Numbered from the stretch's first letter, positions 7,305 to 15,898 are shown. The stretch is DNA of 64,000 nucleotides from Sphingomonas nostoxanthinifaciens (GCF_019930585.1 NZ_CP082839.1:4166001-4230000), one strand, 5' to 3'. Program-made: numbers and translations. Notes: generated from the letters alone by a model not told the origin.

Positions 7305-7354
7305 AACTTTCTCGAACGTTTCGGCCGAGTTTATCCCGCTGCCGGGATATGTCG
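7305..7354. promoter_or_regulatory. Probable operator B with perfect TATCCC-N6-GGGATA palindrome
   Basis: Begins 2 nt outside the LysR start codon. Blocks ACTTTCTCGAACG, CCGAGTTTATCCCGCTGCC and ATATGTC repeat those of operator A in the same order. At its centre TATCCC GCTGCC GGGATA (7333-7350) is a perfect 6-bp inverted repeat. Position and symmetry fit an autoregulatory LysR site. Confidence 0.7.
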
Positions 7355-7418
7355 AGCCACCCTATCTGGGTGCGGTTCGCGCAGGCCCTTCACACCGCCC
7401 GCGCCCGGGAGACGACCC

Positions 7419-8117
7419 ATGATCGACCTTCGGCCCTTCAACACGCTCGGTGGCGAGAACCATGGCTGGCTCGATGCCAAGCATCATTTCTCGTTCGCCA
7501 ATTATTATGATCCGGCACGGACGAGCTGGGGCAATCTGCGCGTCTGGAACGACGACACGATCGCGCCCAACACCGGCTTCCCGCCGCACCCACACCGCGA
7601 CATGGAGATCATCACCTACGTCCGCGAAGGCGCGATCACGCACCAGGACAATCTGGGCAACAAAGGCCGCACCGAGGCGGGCGACGTGCAGGTGATGAGC
7701 GCCGGCACCGGCATCGCGCATTCCGAATATAACCGCGAGGACGTGACCACGCAGATCTTCCAGATCTGGATCCTGCCCACGCGCACCGGTGAGAAGCCGA
7801 GCTGGGGCGCACGCCCGTTCCCGAAGGGCGAGCGGTCGGGCCAGTTCGTGGTGCTCGCATCGGGCCTCGCCAACGATAACGACGCCCTGCCGATCCGCAC
7901 CGACGCGCGCGTCGTCGGCGCGACGCTGAAGGCCGGCGAGACCGCCGACTATCCGCTCGGCAAGGATCGCCGCGGCTATCTCGTCCCCGCCACCGGCGCG
8001 GTCGAGATCGACGGCACCCGCGTCAACGCGCGCGATGGTGCGGCGATCAGCGACGTCGAGGTGCTGCGCGTCACCGCGATCGAGGATAGCGAGATCGTGC
8101 TGGTCGACGCCGCCTGA
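7419..8117 (+). CDS. Pirin family protein (second copy, YhhW-like)
   Basis: 232-residue bicupin of the short pirin type (YhhW/YhaK-like). The metal-site cupin is clear: GFPPHPHRDMEIITYVREGAITHQDN gives HPH and later His, and AGTGIAHSEYN gives H-x-E. E. coli YhhW is a quercetin 2,3-dioxygenase, so a flavonoid or related aromatic dioxygenase activity is plausible but not shown. GGAGA at 7408-7412 lies 6 nt before the ATG. It is transcribed divergently from the LysR gene through operator B and is followed by a strong hairpin at 8132. Monocistronic. Confidence 0.9.
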   Translation: MIDLRPFNTLGGENHGWLDAKHHFSFANYYDPARTSWGNLRVWNDDTIAPNTGFPPHPHRDMEIITYVREGAITHQDNLGNKGRTEAGDVQVMSAGTGIAHSEYNREDVTTQIFQIWILPTRTGEKPSWGARPFPKGERSGQFVVLASGLANDNDALPIRTDARVVGATLKAGETADYPLGKDRRGYLVPATGAVEIDGTRVNARDGAAISDVEVLRVTAIEDSEIVLVDAA

Positions 8118-8131
8118 TCCCTGTCCCCGAC

Positions 8132-8165
8132 GGGGCCGCGCAGTTCTCCCCTGCTGCGCGGCCCC
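8132..8165. terminator. Strong stem-loop after the second pirin gene
   Basis: Perfect 12-bp stem GGGGCCGCGCAG / CTGCGCGGCCCC with a 10-nt loop, between the convergent ends of the pirin and L,D-transpeptidase genes. The T-tract is weak (GCTTGCTTC), so it may act in both directions as an attenuating stem rather than as a canonical intrinsic terminator. Confidence 0.7.
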
Positions 8166-8172
8166 GCTTGCT

Positions 8173-9189
8173 TCACGGGGTCGGCGCCACCGCGTCGAGG
8201 ATGGTGAGCCGCCCGCGCCGTCCGTCGTCGCCGACACTCGACCAGGTGACGAGGATCGTCGTGCCCGGTACCAGCAACGGTTTGAGCGCGGCGTAGAAGG
8301 CGCGCGGCAGGCGCAGCCGGTTGAGCGTCGCCTCGTCGAGCGGACGGCCGGCATCCTCGTCATGGCCGGGCAGCCCGACATAGACCCAGCGCGCCGCGCC
8401 GTTGGGCTGCTTGGTCAACGTGATGACGTGCGAGCCGGTGTCGGTATCGTCCACCTGCGCCGCGCTGCGCCCGATCTCGATGCCGTTGCGCAGCACGACG
8501 ACGCGCTGGTCGCTCTTCGACACGATGATGGTAAGCGGGCCCGTCGGCGCGCGCGCGGGCGTCCAGGCATAGTCGCCGCTGCCGAGCAGCACCGGCATCG
8601 CCGGCTGGCCCTTGGCGTCGATCGGCAGCAGCAGGCTGTTATCGCTGGTGCGGACGTGATTGACTGCGTCGCCCGCGATCACCACCGTCGCGCCGAGCCC
8701 GGTGATCGCGAACAATTCCTTCGAGAAGCCATAGGGCAGATGCACGCAGCCGTGGCTTTCGGGGTAACCGGGCAGGCCGCCGGCATGCAGCGCCACCCCG
8801 TCCCACGTCAGCCGCTGCTGAAACAGCATCGGGGCATTGTGGTAGACGTTGGAATGGTGGTTCGCGTCCTTCTGCAGGATCGTGAATACGCCGGTCGGCG
8901 TCGCATAGCCATCGCGCCCCGACGACACGGTCGACACGCCGATGCGCACGCCGTTGCGATAGACCGTCGCGATCTGCCGCGAGAGATCGACATAGACCAT
9001 GATCGGCCCCGCCGGCGCGATGCTCGCCGCCCACACCCACTGGCCGGGCTTGAGCGTGTCCGCGACGCGCGCCAGCTCGGGCGGCGAGCTGGCGGTCGCG
9101 CCCTGCCCCCATGCCGGCGCGGCCGAAGCCGCCAATGCGCTGCCGACGAGCAGCAGCGCCATTCCCCTTGCACCATTCCCCCGAATCAT
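8173..9189 (-). CDS. Exported L,D-transpeptidase (YkuD domain)
   Basis: 338 residues with an N-terminal Sec signal peptide (about 1-29, hydrophobic MALLLVGSALAASAAPAWG). The YkuD domain spans about 62-175; its catalytic motif is HAGGLPGYPESHGCVHLP with H135, H146 and nucleophile C148. Such enzymes make 3-3 cross-links in peptidoglycan or attach proteins to it, in the periplasm. The C-terminal half (about 205-338) contains a second region, GPLTIIVSKSDQRVVVLRNG, that looks like a degenerate copy of the YkuD N-terminal strand pattern without a catalytic Cys. Divergent from the PhoK-like gene. Confidence 0.9.
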   Translation of the reverse strand: MIRGNGARGMALLLVGSALAASAAPAWGQGATASSPPELARVADTLKPGQWVWAASIAPAGPIMVYVDLSRQIATVYRNGVRIGVSTVSSGRDGYATPTGVFTILQKDANHHSNVYHNAPMLFQQRLTWDGVALHAGGLPGYPESHGCVHLPYGFSKELFAITGLGATVVIAGDAVNHVRTSDNSLLLPIDAKGQPAMPVLLGSGDYAWTPARAPTGPLTIIVSKSDQRVVVLRNGIEIGRSAAQVDDTDTGSHVITLTKQPNGAARWVYVGLPGHDEDAGRPLDEATLNRLRLPRAFYAALKPLLVPGTTILVTWSSVGDDGRRGRLTILDAVAPTP

Positions 9190-9299
9190 GCCCTGAGCCT
9201 AATCGAGATCAAGGCCGCTCGCCAGTCGGCGGCGGCATCCGTCATCAGTTCGTAACGCTGCCGGGCCATCGGCGGCCGATCTAGCGCAAGGGAATGCGA

Positions 9300-10934
9300 A
9301 TGATCCGTTTGGTCCTATCGGCAGCGGCGGCGCTCGCCGCGACTTCGGCACCGGCCGCACCGCCAGCGCCGAAGCTGGTCGTGGCGATCGCGGTCGATCA
9401 ATTCTCGAACGAGCTCTACCAGCGCTATCGTCCGACCTTTACCGGCGGGCTCAAGCGGCTGAGCGACGGAATCGTCTTCACCGGTTATCAGAGCCACGCC
9501 GCGACCGAGACCTGCCCCGGCCATTCGACCATCCTCACCGGCCGCCACCCGGCGGGCACCGGCATCGTCGCCAACACCTGGTTCGACGCCAAAACCGGCT
9601 CCAGCATCTATTGCGTGTCGGTGCGCGGCACCGCCGATGCCAGCGCACGCGGGCCGCAGAATTTACGCGTCCCCACTTATGGCGACTGGCTGAAGGGCGC
9701 GCAGCCCGGCGCGCGCGTCTTCTCGGTCTCGGGCAAGGATCGCGCCGCGATCATGCTCGGCGGCCATAAGGCCGATGGCGTCTATTGGTGGAACGACGGC
9801 GCCGGCTTCGGCAGCTCGTCTTATGCCGGGCCTTCGACGCCGGCCGTGCTCGCGCCGGCGCAGGCGTTCGACAAGGCGCTGTTCGCACGCTGGAAGGCGA
9901 GCCCGCCCGAATTGTGGCCGGCGCCGTCGGCGACCTGCGCCGCGCTCGCGAAGCCGCACATGTTCGGCAAGCTCGCGCTGTCGGGCAATGTGCCGCCCGA
10001 CATGGCGAAGGAAGTCGAGAGCGGTGACTTCATGGCGCGCACCGACTTCCAGGATTTCCTGCACGCGACCCCGCTCTACGACGCGCTGACGCTGCAGTTC
10101 GCGGACGACATCCTCGATCGCGAGCATCTCGGCCACGGCCCGGCGACCGATCTGCTCGCGGTCAGCCTGTCGGCGACCGATTATGTCGGCCACCGCTACG
10201 GCAATGGCGGCGCCGAGATGTGCGTGCAGATGGCCGCGCTCGATCGCGCGCTCGGCGCCTTCTTCCAGAAGCTCGACGGGCTCGGCGTGCCCTATGTCGT
10301 GGTGCTGACCGCCGATCATGGCAGCACCGACGCCGCCGAGCGCGAGGCCGAGACCGGCGTCGCGGCCAAGCGGCTCGATTCGGGCGCCTTCGTCGGCGCG
10401 CTCAACAAGGCGGTCGAAGCGCAACTCGGCCTCGCCTTCGAGCCGATCGTCGGCGACGACCCGCAGCAGCTGTCGATCAACGTCGGGCCCGACGACGCCC
10501 TGCGCGCCAAGGTGCGCGATGCCGCGATCGCGTGGCTCAAGACCCGGCCCGAGGTGAAGCAGGTCTACACCGCCGACCAGATCGCCGCCGCCGCACCGCC
10601 GCCGGGCAAACCGGTCGACCAGCTGTCGGTCGCCGAGCGCTTCAACGAATCCTACGATCCGGAGCGCAGCGGCGACATCCAGGTCGAATATGCCGAGCGC
10701 ACGACCTTCGGCATGCCGCGCGGCCCGGGCGACACCGTCGCCGGCCATGGCAGCCCGTGGGACCATGATCGTCGCGTGCCAATCCTGTTCTGGTGGCAGG
10801 GTGCGCCGTCGGAGCAGCCCGCAGCACCCGCCGAAACGGTCGACATCGCCCCGACGCTCGCCGCGATCACCCACGTGCCGACCACCCAGGTCGACGGCAA
10901 GTGCCTGACCGTGGTGGCGGGGACGTGCGGATAA
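9300..10934 (+). CDS. Secreted alkaline phosphatase of the PhoK/PafA type
   Basis: About 544 residues with a Sec signal peptide (MIRLVLSAAAALAATSAPAA). It belongs to the alkaline phosphatase superfamily as the single-Thr branch known from Sphingomonas PhoK/SPAP and PafA: the nucleophile lies in HAATETCPGHSTIL. Metal ligands are seen in VAIAVDQFSNE, SATDYVGHRYG, LTADHGSTD and AGHGSPWDHDRRVP. It hydrolyses phosphate monoesters outside the cytoplasm. ATG 9300 is preferred to ATG 9294 because AAGGGA (9288-9293) abuts the first ATG and stands 6 nt from the second. No obvious Pho box was identified. A second, unrelated phosphatase gene (phoD) lies 0.9 kb further on. Confidence 0.88.
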   Translation: MIRLVLSAAAALAATSAPAAPPAPKLVVAIAVDQFSNELYQRYRPTFTGGLKRLSDGIVFTGYQSHAATETCPGHSTILTGRHPAGTGIVANTWFDAKTGSSIYCVSVRGTADASARGPQNLRVPTYGDWLKGAQPGARVFSVSGKDRAAIMLGGHKADGVYWWNDGAGFGSSSYAGPSTPAVLAPAQAFDKALFARWKASPPELWPAPSATCAALAKPHMFGKLALSGNVPPDMAKEVESGDFMARTDFQDFLHATPLYDALTLQFADDILDREHLGHGPATDLLAVSLSATDYVGHRYGNGGAEMCVQMAALDRALGAFFQKLDGLGVPYVVVLTADHGSTDAAEREAETGVAAKRLDSGAFVGALNKAVEAQLGLAFEPIVGDDPQQLSINVGPDDALRAKVRDAAIAWLKTRPEVKQVYTADQIAAAAPPPGKPVDQLSVAERFNESYDPERSGDIQVEYAERTTFGMPRGPGDTVAGHGSPWDHDRRVPILFWWQGAPSEQPAAPAETVDIAPTLAAITHVPTTQVDGKCLTVVAGTCG

Positions 10935-10965
10935 TCGTCCGGACCATCCATTTTAAACCGATCTC

Positions 10966-11045
10966 GTCATCCCAGCGAAGGCTGGGATCTCGTGAGGCGG
11001 ACTGCATGCTCCTCCTCGAGAGACCCCAGCTTTCGCTAGGGTGAC
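10966..11045. repeat. REP-like inverted repeat, CCCAGCGAAGGCTGGG type
   Basis: Left arm GTCATCCCAGCGAAGGCTGG (10966 on) is a self-complementary hairpin; the right arm GACCCCAGCTTTCGCTAGGG ending GTGAC (to 11045) is its approximate inverse. About 30 nt lies between. It occupies the space between the convergent PhoK-like and ParA genes and may end transcription from both sides. Confidence 0.75.
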
Positions 11046-11092
11046 GACCAGTTCGCCCGGGTGACGGCCAGTAAGTGGCGGCGGGAAGAGGC

Positions 11093-11824
11093 TCAGCCCT
11101 TCGCCAGCCGCCGCTCGATCGTCGTCCACAGCCCGGTGATCGCCTTCGTGACCGGCGCATTGCGCGCATAGACGCCGACCGGCGCGTGGCGCTCGGCCAT
11201 CTGCTCGACGACGCTCGCCATCGGGATCGCCGGCTGGTCGGGCGCGGCTGCCAAAGCGGCGCGGTGCGCGAGGCGGCGGCGGTCGACGAGGTTGAACACC
11301 GACAGCACCGGTGGCGCGCTCTTGCCGCGCTGGTCGAGATGCTGGCGCAGTTCTTCAGCCGCGCGCGTCGACAGCGCGGACGGGATCAGCGGCACCAGGA
11401 TCAGCGTCGCGCCGCGGATCACCTGTTCGGCAGTGACGCCCAGCCCCGGAGGGCAATCGATCACGATGCGATCGTAGGTTTGCGCCAGCGTCTCGCCGAT
11501 CTTGCGCAGGCGCTTGTTGGCGCCGATGTCGCTGAAAAGCAGGTCGAGCGTGCGCAGCGAGGCATCGGCCGGCAGCAGATCGAGATTGGCGATGCCGGTC
11601 GGCACGATCACCTTTTCGGGCGCCACATCGCGCTCGATGACCGCGCGGGCTTCGTCGCGGGCCTTGCGATCGGGCGCCAGGATGAAGCTCGCCGCGCCCT
11701 GCGCATCCAGATCCCACAGCAATGTCTTGCGGCTGGAAAGCGTCGCCGCCGCCCAGGCGAGATTGACCGACAGGCTGGTCTTACCGACCCCGCCCTTCGA
11801 ACTGTAGACCGCCAAAGTCGCCAT
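11093..11824 (-). CDS. Orphan ParA/MinD-family ATPase
   Basis: 243 residues starting MATLAVYSSKGGVGKTS: deviant Walker A loop KGGVGKTS at about 10-17 with the signature Lys of the ParA/MinD class. Walker B appears as RIVIDCPPGLG. These ATPases position DNA or protein cargo by dynamic binding to the nucleoid or membrane. There is no parB, minC/E or cargo gene next to it, and the C-terminus has no MinD-like amphipathic helix that I can see, so it is an orphan of unknown cargo. The gene is flanked by the REP element and the phoD operon, 11 nt upstream on the same strand. Confidence 0.85.
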   Translation of the reverse strand: MATLAVYSSKGGVGKTSLSVNLAWAAATLSSRKTLLWDLDAQGAASFILAPDRKARDEARAVIERDVAPEKVIVPTGIANLDLLPADASLRTLDLLFSDIGANKRLRKIGETLAQTYDRIVIDCPPGLGVTAEQVIRGATLILVPLIPSALSTRAAEELRQHLDQRGKSAPPVLSVFNLVDRRRLAHRAALAAAPDQPAIPMASVVEQMAERHAPVGVYARNAPVTKAITGLWTTIERRLAKG

Positions 11825-11835
11825 TCATGCTCCCG

Positions 11836-13383
11836 TCACGCCTTTTGCAGGCCCGGCCGGCCCGCTTCGACCGTATAGCGTATCAGATCGGAAACCGACG
11901 TGTCTTCCCGCGTCGCATCGGCGAGGCCACGGAAGGCGACATCGGCACGGCCGTGCGTCAGGTCGACGCGGCCATAGCCGTGCACCTCGTTCTCGGCGAA
12001 GGCGATGTCGCTCGCCTTCGCCTCCTGCTTGAGCGCGGTATCGTGGAACAGCGAGGTGATCGAGCCGCCGACCAGTTCGGTGCCGATCGGCGGCGCATCG
12101 CGGTGCGCGGGATCGCGGATGTCGGCGGCGGCGAAGGCGTGGATGTCGCCGCCCAGCGCGAGCGGGTTGGGCGTCTTCGCCTCGACCCAGCGGCGGAAGA
12201 TGCGGTCGCGTGCCGCCGGATAGCCCGACCATGTGTCGGTCGAGACCGTGCTCGGCCCCCGATCGGCATGCGTGGGATCGACGCGATGCAGCGTCGTCAT
12301 CAGCGTCTGCTGCGACAGCAGATTCCACTGCGCGCGGGTGCGGCCGAGCGCGGCATCGAGCCAGCGTTCCTGCGTCGCCCCCAGCATCGTGCGATATTGG
12401 GTAAGGTCGGCGCAATCCTGCACCAGCACCTCATACTGGACGTGCCGCGCGAGCAGCTCGGGCGGCTGGCACGCGCGCGGCCCGCGAAATTGCCGATCGT
12501 CGAGGATCTGGAACTGCGCGAGGCCGCCCCAGTCGATCGTGCGGTAGAGCAGGGCCGCCGGCCCATTCGGGCGCGCGCTCGCGCGCAGTGGCTGATGCTC
12601 CCAATAGACCTGATAGGCCGCCGCGCGGCGGCGCAGGAACGCGACCGGATCGCTGTTCTTCTCGTCGAGCGTGTCCTGATAATCGTTGGCCACCTCGTGA
12701 TCGTCCCACGTCAGCAGCCATGGCGCGGCGTGGTGCGCGGCCTGCAGCAGCGGATCGAGCTTGTAGGTGGCGTAGCGCGCGCGATAGCCGGCGACGTCGA
12801 ACGGCTCGGGCGTCGGGTGCGGGCGCAGCGACTTGGGCTCGGGCCCGTTCTCGTAGATATAGTCGCCCAGAAACAGGACCAGATCGGGATCCTCGGCGAC
12901 GACATGCCGCCACGCGGCATAATGGCCGACCTCGTATTTCTGGCAGGATCCGAAGCACAGGCGCAGCCGATCGACCGCGGCGCCCGCTGCCGGCGCGGTG
13001 CGCGTGCGGCCGACCGGGCTCGCCACGCCATCGGCGATGAAGCGATACCAGTAGACACGGGCCGGGCGCAGCCCGCGCGGCTCGACATGCACCGAATGGC
13101 CCCACGCCGGATCGGCGGTCGCCTCGCCCGCGCGCACGACCCGCGCGAAATGCTCGTCCTCGGCCACTTCCCAGCGCACGCGCACGGGGCGCGGCGGCAT
13201 CCCGCCATCGCCCGCGAGCGGCTCGGGGGCGAGCCGCGTCCACAGCACCATGCCGTCGGGCGCGGGGTCGCCCGAGGCGACGCCGAGCGTGAAGGGGTTG
13301 GCCGAAGGCGCCGCGCCGAGGCCGAACGTCAGCAGCGCCGGCGCGGCCAGCCCACCGACGAGCATGGCGCGGCGATCGATCAT
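11836..13383 (-). CDS. phoD: Alkaline phosphatase D family protein
   Basis: 515 residues. The start MIDRRAMLVGGLAAPALLTFG has paired Arg before a hydrophobic stretch, fitting a Tat signal as in PhoD of other bacteria. The catalytic domain shows LCFGSCQKYEVGHYAAW, FLGDYIYENG, TWDDHEVANDY and LGGDIHAF: the metallophosphoesterase pattern of PhoD, which uses Ca and Fe and cleaves mono- and diesters. Start ATG 13383 is chosen because it overlaps the stop of the upstream gene (TGATG); the frame is open further upstream but that part is the antisense of another gene. Downstream parA follows after 11 nt. Confidence 0.92.
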   Translation of the reverse strand: MIDRRAMLVGGLAAPALLTFGLGAAPSANPFTLGVASGDPAPDGMVLWTRLAPEPLAGDGGMPPRPVRVRWEVAEDEHFARVVRAGEATADPAWGHSVHVEPRGLRPARVYWYRFIADGVASPVGRTRTAPAAGAAVDRLRLCFGSCQKYEVGHYAAWRHVVAEDPDLVLFLGDYIYENGPEPKSLRPHPTPEPFDVAGYRARYATYKLDPLLQAAHHAAPWLLTWDDHEVANDYQDTLDEKNSDPVAFLRRRAAAYQVYWEHQPLRASARPNGPAALLYRTIDWGGLAQFQILDDRQFRGPRACQPPELLARHVQYEVLVQDCADLTQYRTMLGATQERWLDAALGRTRAQWNLLSQQTLMTTLHRVDPTHADRGPSTVSTDTWSGYPAARDRIFRRWVEAKTPNPLALGGDIHAFAAADIRDPAHRDAPPIGTELVGGSITSLFHDTALKQEAKASDIAFAENEVHGYGRVDLTHGRADVAFRGLADATREDTSVSDLIRYTVEAGRPGLQKA

Positions 13384-14156
13384 CACCGGACCGCCGGAAT
13401 GCGGCTCTCGACCAACGAGGCGCCGTCGCGCTCGATCGACCAGAGCAGGCGGTGGCCGCTGGGATCCCAGTCGATGGCCTGACCGCCGGTCGGCATCGGG
13501 ATGGTCGCGACATGCTCGAGGATGCCGCCACCGGCGGGCACGCGCATCACGTAGAGTTCGGGGCGGTCGTGGCCGCTCACGTAGAGCAGGCCGTCGGCGC
13601 CCCAGCTTCCCCCCGACGCGCTGCGCGGCGTCATGCGCTCCAGCACGCTGGCGGGAAAGCGCCATTGCGCCTGTGCATGCCACTCGCGATCGTAGCGGAC
13701 CAAAGTGGTGAAGCTGTGATCGCGCCCCGGCGTCCCGCCGTGGCCGTCATAATTGGCGAAGCAGGCGTACCAGCCCCCATCGCGTCGCATCGCCCATGTG
13801 AGCGAGCCGTCGCCCGACGCCAGTTCCTGCGTGCCGAGATGGCGCAGGCTTCTGGCATCGAAGCGCTCGATCCGGCTCGCCATCGGCACGTCAGGGTAAT
13901 TGGACGCCGCACAGACCAGCGCGGCGCCGTCGACCACGCAGCTATTCATATGCGGGAAGCGGGCGGCGTCGCCCTCCCATCGTGCGACGGTCTTGCCGCT
14001 GGCGATCTCGATCCGCGCCAGTACGTGATTGCCGACGGCGTAGACAAAGCGCCCGTCGCTCGCGACGCCCTGATTGGCATCGGGCGCGGCGATCCGTCGC
14101 ACTTCGGTTGCGGGCGCCAGCATCGCGGCGGCGGTGAGCAAAGCGAGGGCAAGCAT
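13383..14156 (-). CDS. Secreted propeller-like protein of unknown function
   Basis: 257 residues with a short signal peptide (MLALALLTAAAMLAPA). The rest consists of repeated strands ending in patterns such as DGRFVYAVGNHVLARIEIASGK, SRIERFDARSLRHLGTQEL and ADGLLYVSGHDRPELYVMRV, spaced about 45 residues apart, which suggests a beta-propeller. It is the promoter-proximal partner of phoD, with a one-base stop/start overlap, so probably made together with the phosphatase in the periplasm. No catalytic motif is recognised. Quinoprotein-like folds are a possibility but the needed motifs are absent. Confidence 0.75.
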   Translation of the reverse strand: MLALALLTAAAMLAPATEVRRIAAPDANQGVASDGRFVYAVGNHVLARIEIASGKTVARWEGDAARFPHMNSCVVDGAALVCAASNYPDVPMASRIERFDARSLRHLGTQELASGDGSLTWAMRRDGGWYACFANYDGHGGTPGRDHSFTTLVRYDREWHAQAQWRFPASVLERMTPRSASGGSWGADGLLYVSGHDRPELYVMRVPAGGGILEHVATIPMPTGGQAIDWDPSGHRLLWSIERDGASLVESRIPAVR

Positions 14157-14209
14157 GATGCCGCGCTATTATGCCTCCATGACAGTTGCGCGACGCCGCA
14201 TCGCGACGG

Positions 14210-15898
14210 CTACACGCCCGCGCGCTTGAACGACCATGGAATGGCAAGGCCCGCGATGGGCACCTCGCCCGAAACGACCAGCGCCTTGGCCGGACGGGGG
14301 CGCCCCACCGCATCGACCCACAGGCTGTCCTCCAGCGCGAGCGTGCCGGCGCGGGTGCGGAACTGCCAGGGTGGCCCATCCGCCGGGCGCAACAGCGCGC
14401 CCTGCCCATCGGCGGTCAGCACCGTTTCGATATCGGGGAAGAGGTGGAAGCGCAGCGCGAACGGCGTCGCATTGCCCGGCCGTCGCCGGCCGACCGCGAC
14501 GACCCGATCCTCGCCCTCCAGCGCGCGACCATCGGCGGCGAGCAGCAGCCGGCGGCGATGCTGGAAGCCGAGACGCTTGGCATAGCCGTCATGCGCCACC
14601 TCGATCCGCGCGCCCGCCTCGGTCTCGCTCCGCGCCAGCTCCACCGCCGTGACGCCCTTGCCCATCGCGCCATCCGGATGGAGGGCGGTGGAGTTGAGGT
14701 CCGACAGCGTCAATGTCGAGTGCGCGGCGGTGGTGCGCAGCGCCTGAGCCAACTCTCGCGGCAACGCCGGGCCGGCACCGCAATTGACCACCAGCCGCTG
14801 ATCGCCGTCCGACAGCTCGAACGCCAGCGTCGAGGCGCCGCCGCCCTGTGCCAGCGCCGCGACCGGCGGTGGGGCCGCATCCATCACCAGCCGGGCATTG
14901 CCGCACACCAGCCGCTGGAAGCCCCAGTCGCGCGTGTCGTCGCGCGACACCGCGCGGGCGCCGCTCGCCGCCAATGTCGCCGCGATCCGAGCCGGCGAGG
15001 CCGGGCCGCCACCGTTCCAGCTCGACAGCGCGCCGTCGCCCAGCGTGACGCTCATCAACGCCGGCACGGCCTGCTGGATCGCGCGCGATATCGCGCCTGC
15101 CGGCGGCCGCGCGCGCACCTCGTAGACGCAGCGCAACTGCACCAGCAGCTCGACCAGGCCGAGCTGGTCGACCGGCACGCGCGAGATGAGGCCGCCATCC
15201 TCGTGCATCGCAAGGCCGAGCGCGCGGGCGAGCCCCGCTTCGCCATGCGCGGTGCGCAGGTCGCCCCCGGGGATCAGCAATCCCGCCGCGACCGTGCCCG
15301 CCCACGCGGCGACGCGCGGAAGCCCCTGCGTGGCGCCGTCGGCGGTGCGATCGAGATGGCGGGCGCCCCGCGCCATCGCGTTCAGCACCTCCTTGCGATA
15401 GTCCGCGTCGCGGCTGCCGAGGATGTAGGGCGCATAGGCCGCCCAGAAGAGGATACGCCGCCCCCACAGATCGGGCCGCCACGCCGGCATCGTCACGGTG
15501 CGCGCATGCGCAGTGAGCCAGCCCTGCATCAGCGCCTCGGCGATCGGCGCGCCCTGCCGCCGGTCGGCGACCGCGGCGAGATCACGCAACCACGCGAAGC
15601 TCTGGAAATAATCGGCGAAGGCGGGGGAGAAACCGCCCCGGTCGAGCGCGTCGAACGACACGCTCTCGCCCGCGAACAGCAACCGCCGGTCGAGCAAAGC
15701 GCGGCCGGCGCGCGGCGAGCCGGGAATCGGATCGGCCGGTACGTCGAGCAATTGCAGCGGATAGCGCCCGCGCAACCGCAGGCGGTGGATCGGCGTGCGC
15801 CACGACAGCCGGTTGAGCGCGTGGCTCAGCCGCTCCGCCAGCGACGAGCCCCGCGTCTGTCCATATGCGCGCGGCCCCTCGCCGGAGGGATCGGGCAT
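14210..15898 (-). CDS. Heparinase II/III family protein
   Basis: 562 residues. The N-terminal half is an alpha-helical toroid (LSWRTPIHRLRLRG, then FQSFAWLRDLA, WAAYAPYILGSRDADYRKEVLNA); the C-terminal half is the beta-sandwich lyase domain from about 330 (MDAAPPPVAALAQGG, ELSDGDQRLVVNCGAG, AHSTLTLSDLNS). The AHSTLTLSD element with its His is characteristic. No signal peptide is apparent, which is common in this sphingomonad branch; the substrate (acidic polysaccharide or capsule) is unknown. The start ATG 15898 overlaps the rpe stop by one base, placing it at the end of an rsmB-rpe-heparinase operon. Confidence 0.88.
   Translation of the reverse strand: MPDPSGEGPRAYGQTRGSSLAERLSHALNRLSWRTPIHRLRLRGRYPLQLLDVPADPIPGSPRAGRALLDRRLLFAGESVSFDALDRGGFSPAFADYFQSFAWLRDLAAVADRRQGAPIAEALMQGWLTAHARTVTMPAWRPDLWGRRILFWAAYAPYILGSRDADYRKEVLNAMARGARHLDRTADGATQGLPRVAAWAGTVAAGLLIPGGDLRTAHGEAGLARALGLAMHEDGGLISRVPVDQLGLVELLVQLRCVYEVRARPPAGAISRAIQQAVPALMSVTLGDGALSSWNGGGPASPARIAATLAASGARAVSRDDTRDWGFQRLVCGNARLVMDAAPPPVAALAQGGGASTLAFELSDGDQRLVVNCGAGPALPRELAQALRTTAAHSTLTLSDLNSTALHPDGAMGKGVTAVELARSETEAGARIEVAHDGYAKRLGFQHRRRLLLAADGRALEGEDRVVAVGRRRPGNATPFALRFHLFPDIETVLTADGQGALLRPADGPPWQFRTRAGTLALEDSLWVDAVGRPRPAKALVVSGEVPIAGLAIPWSFKRAGV

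Noticed and set aside
11093..11824. Plasmid or chromosome partition locus
   Set aside because: There is no parB and no parS-like repeat (a GTTTCACGTGAAAC-type site) in the vicinity.
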